64,000 bases of DNA from Bacteroidia bacterium (GCA_022760475.1 JALEFZ010000008.1:1-64000); one strand, 5' to 3'. Positions 1-9,289 are shown, numbered from the stretch's first letter. Translations and numbers: made by a program. The notes: generated by a model not told the origin, from the letters alone.

Positions 1-767
1 TGGACAAGGTACTGATGGGCTGAGACAAACCCAAAGGCATCCCAGGAGGTAAGTTGAAGTACGCTAGGGGTTGAGCTATTTGTTTCAACTCTTTCTACAA
101 TTTTGTATGTGTCTCCACCAAAGTATTCGACGGAGATGTCGTATCCAAGGCCTTTGACAGATGAGCCTGGAACCTCATAAGCGATATCATCGAGATAGGT
201 ACCATTGAGATCGTACTTTACTATTAATCCTTTGGTTTTACTGCTAGAAGGCTCATCTTGGGTGTAACCTATGGCATGGATTTCCTGAACGCCCGGAAGG
301 TAAACAACATCCTCGAAGCGAGTTTTTTGCTCGCCAAATCTTCGCGCCCACAAGACCTTGCCATCTTCGTCGATCATGAGGATTGTTCCTACTTGTGGAG
401 AAGGCAAGTTAGAACCAGTAAAGGCCCATCCCACCAGGGCATATCCTACTCCATCAACAGCTACAATATTTTTGGAATGATCAATGAGAAAGTTTTGGTA
501 ATTGTAAGCCCATTCGATGATACCATTTTCGTCGCTTTTTTGAACATAGAATAAACCAGAAAGGGAAGCACTTTCCTTTTGTTGTCCAAGGGTAATTACG
601 TCACCAGCTGTGTTGGCTTCACATGAAATGGTATTATCTGTCGAGGAAAGTGCAAAGGTATAATCAGGATTGTATTCCTCATAATGATACTGAAATTGCG
701 CCATTCCTGATTTCATCGCGGCAAAGGCACAAATCAGCATTAATAGTAAAAGTCGAATGTTAATCAT
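1..767 (-). CDS. Secreted propeller-like protein, 5' part only
   Basis: The reading frame opens at the ATG at 767 and runs off the left edge of the window, giving the first 255 residues. It begins with a signal peptide (MINIRLLLLMLICAFAAMKS) that probably ends at the Ala-Gln just after GM, a common Bacteroidota cleavage site. The mature part has repeated short strand patterns of the kind (I/V)xxDExGxxxWAxxF, for example DENGIIEWAYNY and DEDGKVLWARRF, as in beta-propeller-like secreted proteins of this phylum, many of which end in a T9SS sorting domain. The C-terminus is outside the window, so sorting and function cannot be stated. No enzyme motif is visible. Confidence 0.75.
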   Translation of the reverse strand, partial: MINIRLLLLMLICAFAAMKSGMAQFQYHYEEYNPDYTFALSSTDNTISCEANTAGDVITLGQQKESASLSGLFYVQKSDENGIIEWAYNYQNFLIDHSKNIVAVDGVGYALVGWAFTGSNLPSPQVGTILMIDEDGKVLWARRFGEQKTRFEDVVYLPGVQEIHAIGYTQDEPSSSKTKGLIVKYDLNGTYLDDIAYEVPGSSVKGLGYDISVEYFGGDTYKIVERVETNSSTPSVLQLTSWDAFGFVSAHQYLV

Positions 768-1242
768 GTTGTTGTACTGTTATATAATGATTGAAAATTG
801 TCTGCTGACACCATCCATCAATTTGGTTTATGTCCCTTGGACGAAGAACGTCCATAGACATATAAGCATAAGAAACATTGAGTTTCTGGAACAATGAATG
901 ATTATAGGAGCGGTATCCATATAGGGTAGTCGGAATCGGCGAGATACTTCTTTGGAAAAATTCTTAATCTTTTCAATTTTTTCTAAATGAGTAATCTCTA
1001 TACGTGAAATAAATAAGCCTGGAGAAATGGCAGCTATTTTCTGACTTTGGTCTAATTGATGCAAAATTATCCCCCAATAGGGCTTGGGAATATTAATAGT
1101 TCCATCTGAAATCCTTGATTTGAAGAAATGAGATAGGTATTCCTGGGAATTATAAACTTTTCTTATGCTAATTCTAATTATTATAAATAAAAAATTATGA
1201 ATTCTCTTTTTTATGTTTGTTCTCAAGAAACAAGGAAAAAGA
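768..1242. other. Intergenic region upstream of icd
   Basis: This AT-rich gap separates the divergent secreted-protein gene and the isocitrate dehydrogenase gene. A minus-strand frame is open across 828-1200, but its only ATG lies inside the dehydrogenase gene and its product resembles nothing I know, so it is not called. The octamer TATGTTTG at 1212-1219 fits the Bacteroidota -7 consensus TAnnTTTG, although no TTTG is visible at the expected -33 distance. It overlaps the upstream in-frame ATG at 1213, which argues for translation from 1243. Confidence 0.4.
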
Positions 1243-2676
1243 ATGACAAGAATTACCGTAGCAAAAGGTGATGGCATTGGGCCAGAAATCATGGATGCCA
1301 CTCTGGCCATCCTTAAGGCAGCCGACGCAAACATCGAGTGGGATGAAATTCAGATCGGGAAGCAAGTTTACCTTTCCGGAAATTCAAGTGGGATTGGGGG
1401 AGAGGCATGGGAAGCCATCCGCAGAAACAAAGTTTTCCTAAAGGCACCCATCACAACGCCGCAGGGACAAGGCTACAAAAGCCTGAATGTAACCATCAGG
1501 AAGTCCTTGGGATTATTTGCCAATGTGAGGCCTTGTAACAGCTTCCACCCGTTTATTCATACCAAGCATCCTGAAATGGATGTGGTGGTAATTCGTGAAA
1601 ACGAGGAGGACTTGTACGCTGGAATTGAGCACCAGCAAACTGAAGAGGTGGTTCAGTGCCTGAAATTGATCACGCGCCCAGGATGTGAGAAAATTGTACG
1701 CTATGCGTTTGAATATGCAAGGATCTATAACAGATCCAAGGTAAGTTGCTTCGTGAAGGACAACATCATGAAGCATACCGATGGGCTTTTCCACAAGGTA
1801 TTCAAGGAAATCGCAACTGAGTATCCAGACATTGAGTCTGATTCGTGGATCGTAGACATCGGAGCTGCTCGTCTTGCAGACCAACCTGAGATTTTTGATG
1901 TGATTGTGCTTCCAAATCTTTATGGAGATATCGTTTCTGACATCACTGCGCAAATCTCTGGATCGGTAGGATTGGCAGGGACAGCCAATATTGGCATCGA
2001 GAGCGCCATGTTTGAAGCCATTCATGGATCAGCACCTGACATAGCTGGGCAGAATATTGCCAATCCATCAGGATTACTTCGTGCAGCGGTGATGATGCTT
2101 AATCACATCGGCCAACAGGAAGTAGCCGAAAAAATCAACAATGCATGGCTAAGTGTAATTGAAAAAGGAATCCATACCAAGGATATATTCCGTGAGGGAG
2201 TCAGTAGCAAACTAGTGAGCACCAGCGAATTTGCTGAGGCTGTCATTGAGCATTTGGGGCATAAGCCAGAAAACATCGAGGCGGTTATATACAGCAAAGG
2301 GGTTCAGTTTGAAATCCCTAAATACCGCAGAAAGCCTTCCGCCAAGAAGGTACTAAAGGGTGTAGATGTATTTGTGGATTGGAAAGGAGATGAGGCGAAT
2401 ATGCTGGCCGGTAGGCTTCAAAAACTCAACAACGGCATCCAACTCAGCATGATCACCAATCGTGGAGTAAAGGTGTGGCCCAATGGTTTTGATGAGACCT
2501 TCTGCACAGATCATTGGAGGTGCAGGTTTGAGAAGCTCGATGGGGGAGAAGTGGATAAGAAAAGCATTCCACATATCCTTAGCAATGCCATCGAAGAAGG
2601 TTTGGACATCATCAAAACTGAAAATTTGTATGAATTCAATGGCGAAAGGGGTTATTCCCTGGGACAGGGACAGTAA
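1243..2676 (+). CDS. icd: Isocitrate dehydrogenase, Thermus-type, probably NAD-dependent
   Basis: It oxidises and decarboxylates isocitrate to 2-oxoglutarate in the TCA cycle (cytosolic). The 477-residue length, with an extra C-terminal domain of about 140 residues, matches the Thermus/Rickettsia-type enzyme rather than the 416-residue E. coli form. Visible motifs are GDGIGPEIM at the N-terminus, the substrate loop SLNVTIRKSLGLFANVRP, the catalytic Tyr in RENEEDLYAGIEH, the catalytic Lys in CFVKDNIMKHTDG, and the metal-binding Asp residues in LPNLYGDIVSD. The cofactor loop reads HGSAPDIAGQ (Asp266-Ile267), where NADP enzymes have Lys-Tyr. Asp-Ile is the pattern of NAD-dependent enzymes. The ATG at 1243 is preferred over 1213 because the family N-terminus starts there and a purine-rich stretch (AAGGAAAAAG) precedes it. 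A strong terminator follows. Confidence 0.93.
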   Translation: MTRITVAKGDGIGPEIMDATLAILKAADANIEWDEIQIGKQVYLSGNSSGIGGEAWEAIRRNKVFLKAPITTPQGQGYKSLNVTIRKSLGLFANVRPCNSFHPFIHTKHPEMDVVVIRENEEDLYAGIEHQQTEEVVQCLKLITRPGCEKIVRYAFEYARIYNRSKVSCFVKDNIMKHTDGLFHKVFKEIATEYPDIESDSWIVDIGAARLADQPEIFDVIVLPNLYGDIVSDITAQISGSVGLAGTANIGIESAMFEAIHGSAPDIAGQNIANPSGLLRAAVMMLNHIGQQEVAEKINNAWLSVIEKGIHTKDIFREGVSSKLVSTSEFAEAVIEHLGHKPENIEAVIYSKGVQFEIPKYRRKPSAKKVLKGVDVFVDWKGDEANMLAGRLQKLNNGIQLSMITNRGVKVWPNGFDETFCTDHWRCRFEKLDGGEVDKKSIPHILSNAIEEGLDIIKTENLYEFNGERGYSLGQGQ

Positions 2677-2704
2677 ATAGGTTGTGTTTTTCATAGATGC
2701 TAGA

Positions 2705-2735
2705 GGGCAGTGCTGGATGGCATTGCCCTTGTTTT
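2705..2735 (+). terminator. Intrinsic terminator of icd
   Basis: GGGCAGTGC and GCATTGCCC form a 9-bp stem with one G-U pair and a 6-nt loop, followed by TTGTTTTATT. It begins 29 bases after the icd stop codon. Confidence 0.8.
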
Positions 2736-3156
2736 ATTGGCTAAAATAATCATTAATCATAGACCGACCTATCAAAAAAACTGAGGCTATCTTCGATATG
2801 CTATTCCCAATACGGCCACTCATGCCCTCTGGCAAGTTCTTCCGGTCCCATCAGCAGAGGCTTTCCCCATGACAGGAAATATCAATCGAAATGGCAAAAG
2901 GCAGCAGCCTTCATTTTCAAAAAGATTTCATCGCCATCAGGGATTTCCAAGATTACCTAATCAGTTACCAAATTATCTTTTCAGATTGCGGTGGCAGAAG
3001 TGGTTTTGATAGACATGTGGGTTAAGGGGGCAATTTGACTCAGTTCTAAGTTGAGATATTTATCCAAATGGTTCCTTTCTCTTTTGAAGAATACATACAC
3101 TATATTGTATGTAAACCGTGGATAATTTGGGATAATTGCTACACTATTGAATACTC
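2736..3156. other. Intergenic region before the AraC-type gene
   Basis: About 420 bases with no gene I can support. Presumably it holds the promoter of the AraC-type regulator, but no clear TTTG/TAnnTTTG pair is seen. Confidence 0.4.
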
Positions 3157-3990
3157 ATGAATCCGGAGCTCGAAGAAGTAGACCTGTCTCATAAGGAGAA
3201 TATACTCGCCTTTACATTTTCTCAAAAGAATTTTGATGCACCCTGGCATTTTCACCCTCAGCATGAACTCACATTTATCTGGGAGAGCAAGGGGAGCAAG
3301 TTCATTGGAGATTTTGTAGGGCCATATGAGACTGGTGAACTGGTACTTATGCGTTCCAATTTACCCCATTGCTGGAAAAATCAGGTTGACAAAAATGGCA
3401 TGTGTAAGGCCACAGTCATCCAATGGAACAAGAAGATTTTTCCAGAAATTCAGGAGCTTAATGCTATCCTTGAAATGCTGAGACTTGCTTCGAAGGGGCT
3501 TTTGTTTGATAAGGGTAAGGTACAGTCGCTCGCGCCCGTTCTCGAAAAAATGCCTAAGTTGAAAGGTCATGAGCTATACGTAGGACTACTGTCCTTGCTC
3601 TCAAGCCTGTGCAACATTTCATACAAAACTTTATCTGAATCAGGTTTTCAAGATGATTTACCGAGTGAATACAGCAGTAGAATGAATCAGATTCATGATT
3701 TCGTAGACAAGAATTACAGCCGAAAGGTTTACCTCAAGGAGGTGGCAGAAGTGGTAAATATGTCCGAGCAATCATTCTCAAGATTTTTCAGTAAAATGAT
3801 GGGAAGGCCATTTTTTACCTTCCTCAACGAATACCGAATTACAGTAGCAGGTCGCCTCTTGATTGAAACAGACTGGTCAGTCTCCCAAATAGGCTATTCA
3901 TGTGGATATGAGTCATTACCCTTTTTCCACAAACAATTCAGCAAGTTCATGAATGAATCTCCTTCCCGATACAGGAAGAAGTTTGCCTGA
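3157..3990 (+). CDS. AraC-family transcriptional regulator
   Basis: A 277-residue DNA-binding regulator. The N-terminal half is a cupin-like sensor domain with WHFHPQHELTFI near residues 30-41 and the ELVLMRSNLPHCW stretch typical of AraC proteins that bind small molecules. The C-terminal 100 residues hold the double helix-turn-helix: YLKEVAEVVNMSEQSFSRFF, then WSVSQIGYSCGYESLPFFHK and the family signature SPSRYRKKF. It is convergent with the P450 operon and the stop codons are only 14 bases apart. Control of that operon is a reasonable guess from position, but the sequence does not prove it and the effector is unknown. Confidence 0.9.
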   Translation: MNPELEEVDLSHKENILAFTFSQKNFDAPWHFHPQHELTFIWESKGSKFIGDFVGPYETGELVLMRSNLPHCWKNQVDKNGMCKATVIQWNKKIFPEIQELNAILEMLRLASKGLLFDKGKVQSLAPVLEKMPKLKGHELYVGLLSLLSSLCNISYKTLSESGFQDDLPSEYSSRMNQIHDFVDKNYSRKVYLKEVAEVVNMSEQSFSRFFSKMMGRPFFTFLNEYRITVAGRLLIETDWSVSQIGYSCGYESLPFFHKQFSKFMNESPSRYRKKFA

Positions 3991-4004
3991 AACTACCGTG
4001 AATC

Positions 4005-5249
4005 CTATGCTAATATTAAATCAGGCTTCAGGTCTATTTGAGGATTTTGGAGTTTGTTTTGATCTAAAATTGACCCATCCTTGATGAATTTTGTTCCAAG
4101 CACGTAGGCCTTTGGGTGGTTAATGGCATGAACAGCGATTAGCTTTTCCCCTTTGAAATACCAAACCGATAAGGAATTTGAATTGGACTCCTTTCTAACA
4201 CAAAGTTTGTCATAAGCTGTTGTTAAGCCCACCATCTGTAATTTTGCATCAAACTGGTCAGACCAGAACCATGGAATATTTGAAAGTTTCTTATCATTTC
4301 CACAGATATGGGAAGCTGCAATCTTAGCCTGCTCAACGGCATTCTGGACAGATTCAAGTCGCATCATGTCTCCATAAGCCTCGTTTTTATGCCAACTGCA
4401 ATCTCCTATAGCGTAGATATCCTGAATGGAGGTTTGCATAAATCCGTTGACTGAAATCCCATTCGCAGTATCTAAACCTGCCGATTTGGCCAAAGTGAGA
4501 TTTACCTTCACGCCTACCCCTACAACGATCATTTCAGCTGAGAATTCAGTTCCATCTTTGCATTCCAAAACGAAGGTATCGCCTGATCTTTTAACATGCT
4601 TCAATTCCTTACCAAGCTCAATGCTTACCCCCTTTTCAGCATGAAAGTTTTCAAACCAGTCTGAAATTTCGGGACAACTTACCCTTGACAACAATCTTAG
4701 CTCCCTTTCGATCAGGCAAACTTGAGCTCCCATTTGTGAGAGGGAGGCAGCAATTTCAAGACCTATAAATCCACCACCTACAACAGCGATTTGTTTCTGC
4801 CGACAATGGGCCAAACCGTTTAGGATTTCCTTGACATCCTCTGCGCTTCTGAGGGTGAATATTTGTTTCCCCACTTCCAAACCGGGAATGGGAGGAACAA
4901 AAGCATCCGCACCAGTTGCTAAAATGAGTTTATCATAGCTCAGTTTGTTGCCATCACCCAACAGGATATGTTTTTCTTGCCCATTGACAGATTGGACATT
5001 CTTGCCAAGTTCCAATTGGATTTCAGCCTTGTGGTAGCTGTTCAATGGCTTCAAGGCAAATTTTTCTATTTCACCTCCATTTACCAGAAATTTTTTCGAG
5101 AGGGGAGGGCGATGGTAAGGCAGGTTGGGATCCCTGTCAATCAGGATTATTTTTCCTTCCCAGCCCTCTTTGCGTAAGGCAAAGGCTGCATATACCCCTG
5201 CATGGCTGGCTCCTATGATCACACAAACTTGCTTATATCTGTCTAGCAT
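4005..5249 (-). CDS. Ferredoxin reductase, FAD/NAD(P)H, P450 partner
   Basis: A 414-residue flavoprotein of the rubredoxin/putidaredoxin reductase family that passes electrons from NAD(P)H to the adjacent ferredoxin. It has two dinucleotide-binding folds: the FAD motif VIIGASHAGVYAA at the N-terminus and the NAD(P)H motif VVGGGFIGLEIAASL near residue 155, plus LILATGA and the second FAD motif YAIGDCS near residue 283. The active-site loop DPNLPYHRPPLSKKFL is characteristic of this family. It is the last gene of the P450-ferredoxin-reductase operon, 8 bases after the ferredoxin. A class I P450 system needs exactly this protein. Confidence 0.92.
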   Translation of the reverse strand: MLDRYKQVCVIIGASHAGVYAAFALRKEGWEGKIILIDRDPNLPYHRPPLSKKFLVNGGEIEKFALKPLNSYHKAEIQLELGKNVQSVNGQEKHILLGDGNKLSYDKLILATGADAFVPPIPGLEVGKQIFTLRSAEDVKEILNGLAHCRQKQIAVVGGGFIGLEIAASLSQMGAQVCLIERELRLLSRVSCPEISDWFENFHAEKGVSIELGKELKHVKRSGDTFVLECKDGTEFSAEMIVVGVGVKVNLTLAKSAGLDTANGISVNGFMQTSIQDIYAIGDCSWHKNEAYGDMMRLESVQNAVEQAKIAASHICGNDKKLSNIPWFWSDQFDAKLQMVGLTTAYDKLCVRKESNSNSLSVWYFKGEKLIAVHAINHPKAYVLGTKFIKDGSILDQNKLQNPQIDLKPDLILA

Positions 5250-5257
5250 TCTATGGA

Positions 5258-5569
5258 TTATTCTCTGGCAACTATTAATTCAATCCCATCCAGCTTTTCA
5301 GAAATTTCGATCTGACAGGATAGCCTTGAATTTTCCTTGGCAAGTTCATCAAATTCAAGCATTTCTTTTTCAATTTTTTCAGCTTCTCCTACGATTTTCC
5401 TGTATGTCTCATTGACATATACATGGCAGGTTGCACAGGAGCATACCCCCCCACAATCACCATCTAGGCCCGCTATACCTACTGAAGTGGCAAGCTCCAT
5501 GATAGATCCTGAAGTTCCTTCGACTGAGATTTTCTCCCCCTCCTGAGTGATAAAGTTGATAACAGCCAT
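5258..5569 (-). CDS. [2Fe-2S] ferredoxin, putidaredoxin/adrenodoxin type
   Basis: A 103-residue electron carrier between the reductase and the P450. The cluster ligands lie in DCGGVCSCATCHVYV, giving the C-x5-C-x2-C spacing of vertebrate-type ferredoxins (one additional Cys sits inside the x5 stretch), and the fourth ligand is in SRLSCQIEIS. The C-terminal segment following the last Cys matches putidaredoxin-like proteins. It is located between the P450 and the reductase genes with short gaps (28 and 8 bases), so co-transcription is very likely. Confidence 0.93.
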   Translation of the reverse strand: MAVINFITQEGEKISVEGTSGSIMELATSVGIAGLDGDCGGVCSCATCHVYVNETYRKIVGEAEKIEKEMLEFDELAKENSRLSCQIEISEKLDGIELIVARE

Positions 5570-5597
5570 TTTCTTGTTTTATTGATTGAGTATAAAA

Positions 5598-6761
5598 TTA
5601 GCCTTGCTGGGAATAGAGCTTAACATTTAATTTTTCAAAACCGACCTTCCTTTTGAAGTCTCCCCACTCTTCAATGTTTTCTTCCGCCTCCAGAATTTCG
5701 ATTTTAGAAACCTTTCGGGGAAGAATCCTGAGAAACTCCTTCATGATTTGCCTGGCGTGGGTAGCTCCGAGACATTTGTGATGAGAAAAACCAAAAGCTA
5801 CATGTGGATTTACTTTGCGGTCAAGAATTACCTCATTCGGATTTTCGAAGACCGTTTCATCCCTGTTTGCCGATGCCCAGCAAAGTGAGATGCGGCTATC
5901 AGACTTGACTTCATGGCCGCATACTGCTGTATCTGAAGTAGAAACCCTTCCTATATGGGTTAATGGTGAGAAATATCGGACAAGTTCCTCTGTAGCTTTC
6001 CCAATGATGGACGGGTCCTTTCTAAGCCAATCGAGCATTTTGGGCTTTTCTGCAAAATAGCTCAGGCTATTGGTCAGAAAATTGATGACGGTATCCCTTC
6101 CACCGGCGAAGGTCAGTACCAAGATGCCTTTTACTTCTTCTCTGCTGAGTTTTCTTCCTTCCAATTCTGTATTTAGCAGGACTGAATACAGGTCTTTTCC
6201 AGGCTTTTCTATTGCCCTGTCAATTTCCTTTTCGATGTAATCATAAAGGATATTGGCTTTGTCCTTGTCGAGGGCTGTTGCCTCCGATCTGAACACATGT
6301 ACCCCCCAGGAAATCCATGTTTCCGCCTCTTCCATGGAAGTATTCAACAGCAAGGTCAAAGCCTTCGACTGCAGGGGAAGCGATAATTCGCTGATGACTT
6401 CTGTGGCCTCCTGCTTCAATTGTTCATCCAGGAGCTCAGAAATGATGGCAGAAAGTGAATTCTTATATTCTTCTTGTAAAGGTCTTTTGAACCAACTTTC
6501 CAGGACTTTTCTATAAGCAGTATGATTGGGAGGGTCTATTTCAAACGGAATTTGGCGAGTATCCCGAATGTTCACCTCGGAAGGAACAACGATTCTTCCA
6601 GGCTTAGCTTCGGACTTAAAGCCTTTCCAATTAAAGGCACATTTTCTGACATCCTTGTGCCTCAAAACCATGACAATTGGATCATCTTGGTCATTCATCT
6701 GACCAATGCCTTTTTGCTTTCTGGCTTCTTCAAATGTGTCTTGAAACAAACTGTCTTTCAT
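5598..6761 (-). CDS. Cytochrome P450 monooxygenase
   Basis: A 387-residue soluble bacterial P450, the first gene of a complete class I operon. Visible are the I-helix oxygen-activation motif AGGRDTVINF, the K-helix ExxR motif in TEELVRYFSP, and the haem-binding loop FGFSHHKCLGATHAR with the axial thiolate at Cys331. A His replaces the usual Gly/Arg two residues before the Cys, which is a common variation. The frame is also open upstream to a TTG at 6818, but the ATG at 6761 gives a normal P450 N-terminus. The substrate cannot be read from sequence. Terpene, steroid or fatty-acid hydroxylation are all possible. Confidence 0.93.
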   Translation of the reverse strand: MKDSLFQDTFEEARKQKGIGQMNDQDDPIVMVLRHKDVRKCAFNWKGFKSEAKPGRIVVPSEVNIRDTRQIPFEIDPPNHTAYRKVLESWFKRPLQEEYKNSLSAIISELLDEQLKQEATEVISELSLPLQSKALTLLLNTSMEEAETWISWGVHVFRSEATALDKDKANILYDYIEKEIDRAIEKPGKDLYSVLLNTELEGRKLSREEVKGILVLTFAGGRDTVINFLTNSLSYFAEKPKMLDWLRKDPSIIGKATEELVRYFSPLTHIGRVSTSDTAVCGHEVKSDSRISLCWASANRDETVFENPNEVILDRKVNPHVAFGFSHHKCLGATHARQIMKEFLRILPRKVSKIEILEAEENIEEWGDFKRKVGFEKLNVKLYSQQG

Positions 6762-7087
6762 TGCGATGTCTGTAGATAAGTGGATGGATAATGCTTTGTT
6801 TCCAGTACCAATGAGCAAAAATTATATAAATGAAAGATCTTTTATTTTAACGACTTGGTTCTTTATTTTGATGGGAAAGGGCAAAAAACTATAATTTCGA
6901 GGGCTAAATAGGAAATTTTTTCTTTCAAAAACTCAATTTGCTCAAAAAGCTGTGGAGAAAATTTTAGACTTCAAGAAATGAGTTTATTGCTCCCACTGAT
7001 TCTGATTATCGAACTGTTTGCCTCCTTCTGGTTAGTTAAAAACTCCTTGATCCGCCCCTTATGCCTGATATGAGTTATGAGAATTTT
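6762..7087. other. Intergenic region upstream of the P450 operon
   Basis: About 326 AT-rich bases. No gene is supported. The part nearest 6761 must contain the P450 operon promoter; a TATATAATTTTTG stretch on the minus strand near 6811-6830 resembles but does not exactly fit the Bacteroidota -7 element. Confidence 0.35.
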
Positions 7088-7189
7088 TTAGAATTGATCA
7101 AAGGTCGGTACTGAAGCTCTGGAAGGCTCTTTAGTACAACCAAAAGCTCCAGACAAAAGGATAAAAAACAGTATCATGACAAATTTCAT
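7088..7189 (-). pseudogene. 33-codon lipoprotein start, probable gene remnant
   Basis: Directly after the GH127-type gene, an ATG at 7189 opens a 33-residue frame: a basic start (MKF), a hydrophobic core and a good lipobox LSGAFGC at residues 12-18, followed by only 15 more residues before a TAA. This is exactly the export signal of a Bacteroidota lipoprotein with almost no mature protein. Seven bases separate the start codon from the stop codon of the GH127-type gene, so it sits as the last cistron of that operon. I read it as the 5' end of a deleted lipoprotein gene. A genuine tiny lipopeptide is the alternative. Confidence 0.45.
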
Positions 7190-7195
7190 GGGCAT

Positions 7196-9235
7196 TTATT
7201 TTGTTGGAAAAGTTACCCTTCTCAAAACAGTCTGCCCCATTGGAACAAGTTTGATCTTTACCGCTTTTCCACTTCCAGAATCGATAGCCATTCCTTTTAT
7301 TATAGGCTTTCCACTGTTTATATATTGGAATTTTAAGTTGGCTCCAGGCAGCACCAATTTTTCATGATTATGATTTTCTGCCAGACAGTAATAGTCATGA
7401 AAGCCTTTCAGAGCATAGTCCTTGAAATTCTTTCGTTTGTGGGGAATCTCCATGGCATATACAAGAGGTCCTCGCTGAACATAAAGTTCACCACTTTTGA
7501 ATTCCTTTGTTTCTACCTCATACTCAAAGCTTAGTTGAATTTTATCTCCCTTTTTCCAAGTCCTCTTAAGGGTATAGAATCCATTCTCAAAGTTGGCTTC
7601 ACCACCGTTTATCAAGATTTTCTTTGCCCAGGAGGGTTTTCTGAATTGAATCCTGAAGCTAATTGGCTTTTCGGGAGAAATTTCAAATTCAATTTCGTCT
7701 GAATAAGGGTATTCGGTTTTTTGTTTGATCCCTACCTTTGTCCCATTAAAATTGGTATTCAGGCTGCAGGGACCATAAAGCATGGCTACGAATCCATCTT
7801 CTTTTCTGCCCCACATTTGATCCATAAAATAGCTGAAATTTCTGGTGTAGTTTGGTACACAACAAACGGCAGGTTGGGAGTGGGTAGGAGAATATTTGTA
7901 GCGTGTTTCGTCTTCCTTTCCATCCATGGATTTTCCATCGAGTTTGTAGCAATTATCAGCTTTTCCATAAGTCAAAGCCTTGCCCTCAGCATCCCTGGCG
8001 CCCAGGATGGCATTGAATGTCAATTTTTCAGCCTGGTCTGCAAAGTCAATATTACCTGTTTTCAAGGCAGCTACCCCATAAAAGTTCCTGAGTTCTAGCA
8101 TCGAGCAAAACTCTGCCGCAGTATGAGTCGGATCAGCATCGAGTTCAGCTATCCACTCCATAGCGTGGCCTGCACCACTTGGTAGGATGCACTTATTCAA
8201 TTTGAACAAGGCATTTTCATAGGCAATTTTTAACTCATCATAGCCCGTGAAATAATAGGCAGACAGTAGAGACCTGAGGTGTTCATAGGTATGAACACCA
8301 TGGGCAGAAAATGGCTCATCCTTCTTTACGAGAAATGGGTAACGTATGTCATTAAAGGCCCGGTTCACGTTGTAGGTTGAATATGCTCTGTACAAATAGC
8401 TTGCATAATTGGCATATTCCTGCTTTGCTGTGATTCTATAGAGGCTTTCACAAACATCCGTCATCATCAGGCCATGAGTAACCCCACCAAAACCATTTTT
8501 TAAGTCAAATGGGCTCCTTACATCTTTGTTGTACCTGGACATGGTCAGCTTCATGGCCTTTTCTACTGCATCCAAAACCCTTTTCTCCTTACTTATCTCA
8601 TAATAAGCCAACATCATCCTGAAAGCAGTGGTCTGCGCCCAAAGTTCTCCGTTAGAACCCTCATGTTGGTAGCGAAGGTTTTTCTTGTAAATGCCTATGT
8701 ATCCATCATCATCCTGAGAGGCCAAGAGACCTTCAACGATTTTTTTGCTTTGCTCTATGGCCTCCTTGTTACCAGTAAGAAAGGCATGACGTACAAAACC
8801 ATCTCGCCAGTTCCCTATGGTTTCGGCATTCCACCACATGATGGAGGTTTCCCATTCCTCTCCGGTTAAGACCAGGTCTCCCATCTCAGGAATGTCTTCC
8901 ATTCCACCCCTGCGGGCTGTATGATAGAGATCATCTGCCTTAAATCCAGGATAAAGTTCATCAAGGGCTCCGACCATGCCATGTTGTAAGTCTTCACTCA
9001 TCAACTTGAGAAGCCAACCTTCGGGTTTGTTTTCGCCAGTGGGAATTGTTTCAAATGCTTCTTTTAGGGGGCTAGGTCGTCCTTCAAAAAAGGTCAATAG
9101 GGCACTGTCATTTTCAATGGTCTTTGCCACCTTGTTGACATTGCTGGTAAAGTTTTTGCCCTGAGAACCCATATTTTTACATCCCACAAAAGAAATGGAA
9201 AGGAAAATTATAAGGCATGGAATATATTTTCTCAT
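7196..9235 (-). CDS. GH127-type beta-L-arabinofuranosidase lipoprotein (DUF1680)
   Basis: A 679-residue exported protein of the DUF1680/GH127 superfamily, (alpha/alpha)6-barrel enzymes that remove terminal beta-L-arabinofuranose from plant or algal glycans. The four zinc/catalytic ligands of the family are all present: Glu375 and Cys377 in AAEFCSMLEL, and Cys458-Cys459 in AVCCVPNYTRN, one of which is the thiolate nucleophile. The start at 9235 rather than the upstream ATG at 9283 gives a proper lipoprotein signal (MRKYIPCLIIFLSISFVGC), so the enzyme is probably anchored to the outer membrane. It is followed by the lipoprotein remnant and preceded by a sulfatase gene 54 bases upstream in the same direction. 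Related families GH137/GH142/GH146 share the fold, so the exact sugar is uncertain. Confidence 0.85.
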   Translation of the reverse strand: MRKYIPCLIIFLSISFVGCKNMGSQGKNFTSNVNKVAKTIENDSALLTFFEGRPSPLKEAFETIPTGENKPEGWLLKLMSEDLQHGMVGALDELYPGFKADDLYHTARRGGMEDIPEMGDLVLTGEEWETSIMWWNAETIGNWRDGFVRHAFLTGNKEAIEQSKKIVEGLLASQDDDGYIGIYKKNLRYQHEGSNGELWAQTTAFRMMLAYYEISKEKRVLDAVEKAMKLTMSRYNKDVRSPFDLKNGFGGVTHGLMMTDVCESLYRITAKQEYANYASYLYRAYSTYNVNRAFNDIRYPFLVKKDEPFSAHGVHTYEHLRSLLSAYYFTGYDELKIAYENALFKLNKCILPSGAGHAMEWIAELDADPTHTAAEFCSMLELRNFYGVAALKTGNIDFADQAEKLTFNAILGARDAEGKALTYGKADNCYKLDGKSMDGKEDETRYKYSPTHSQPAVCCVPNYTRNFSYFMDQMWGRKEDGFVAMLYGPCSLNTNFNGTKVGIKQKTEYPYSDEIEFEISPEKPISFRIQFRKPSWAKKILINGGEANFENGFYTLKRTWKKGDKIQLSFEYEVETKEFKSGELYVQRGPLVYAMEIPHKRKNFKDYALKGFHDYYCLAENHNHEKLVLPGANLKFQYINSGKPIIKGMAIDSGSGKAVKIKLVPMGQTVLRRVTFPTK

Positions 9236-9289
9236 GAGTATAAATTCAGGTAATAAGCTCAAAAGGATGATTTCGATTGGCAAAAAATC

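Noticed and set aside
1213-1242. Upstream start for icd at 1213
   Set aside because: It adds ten residues not found in the family and overlaps a TATGTTTG promoter-like element.
828-1334. 168-residue minus-strand frame overlapping the icd start
   Set aside because: Its first 40 codons are antisense to icd, the rest has no start codon of its own, and the product resembles nothing known.
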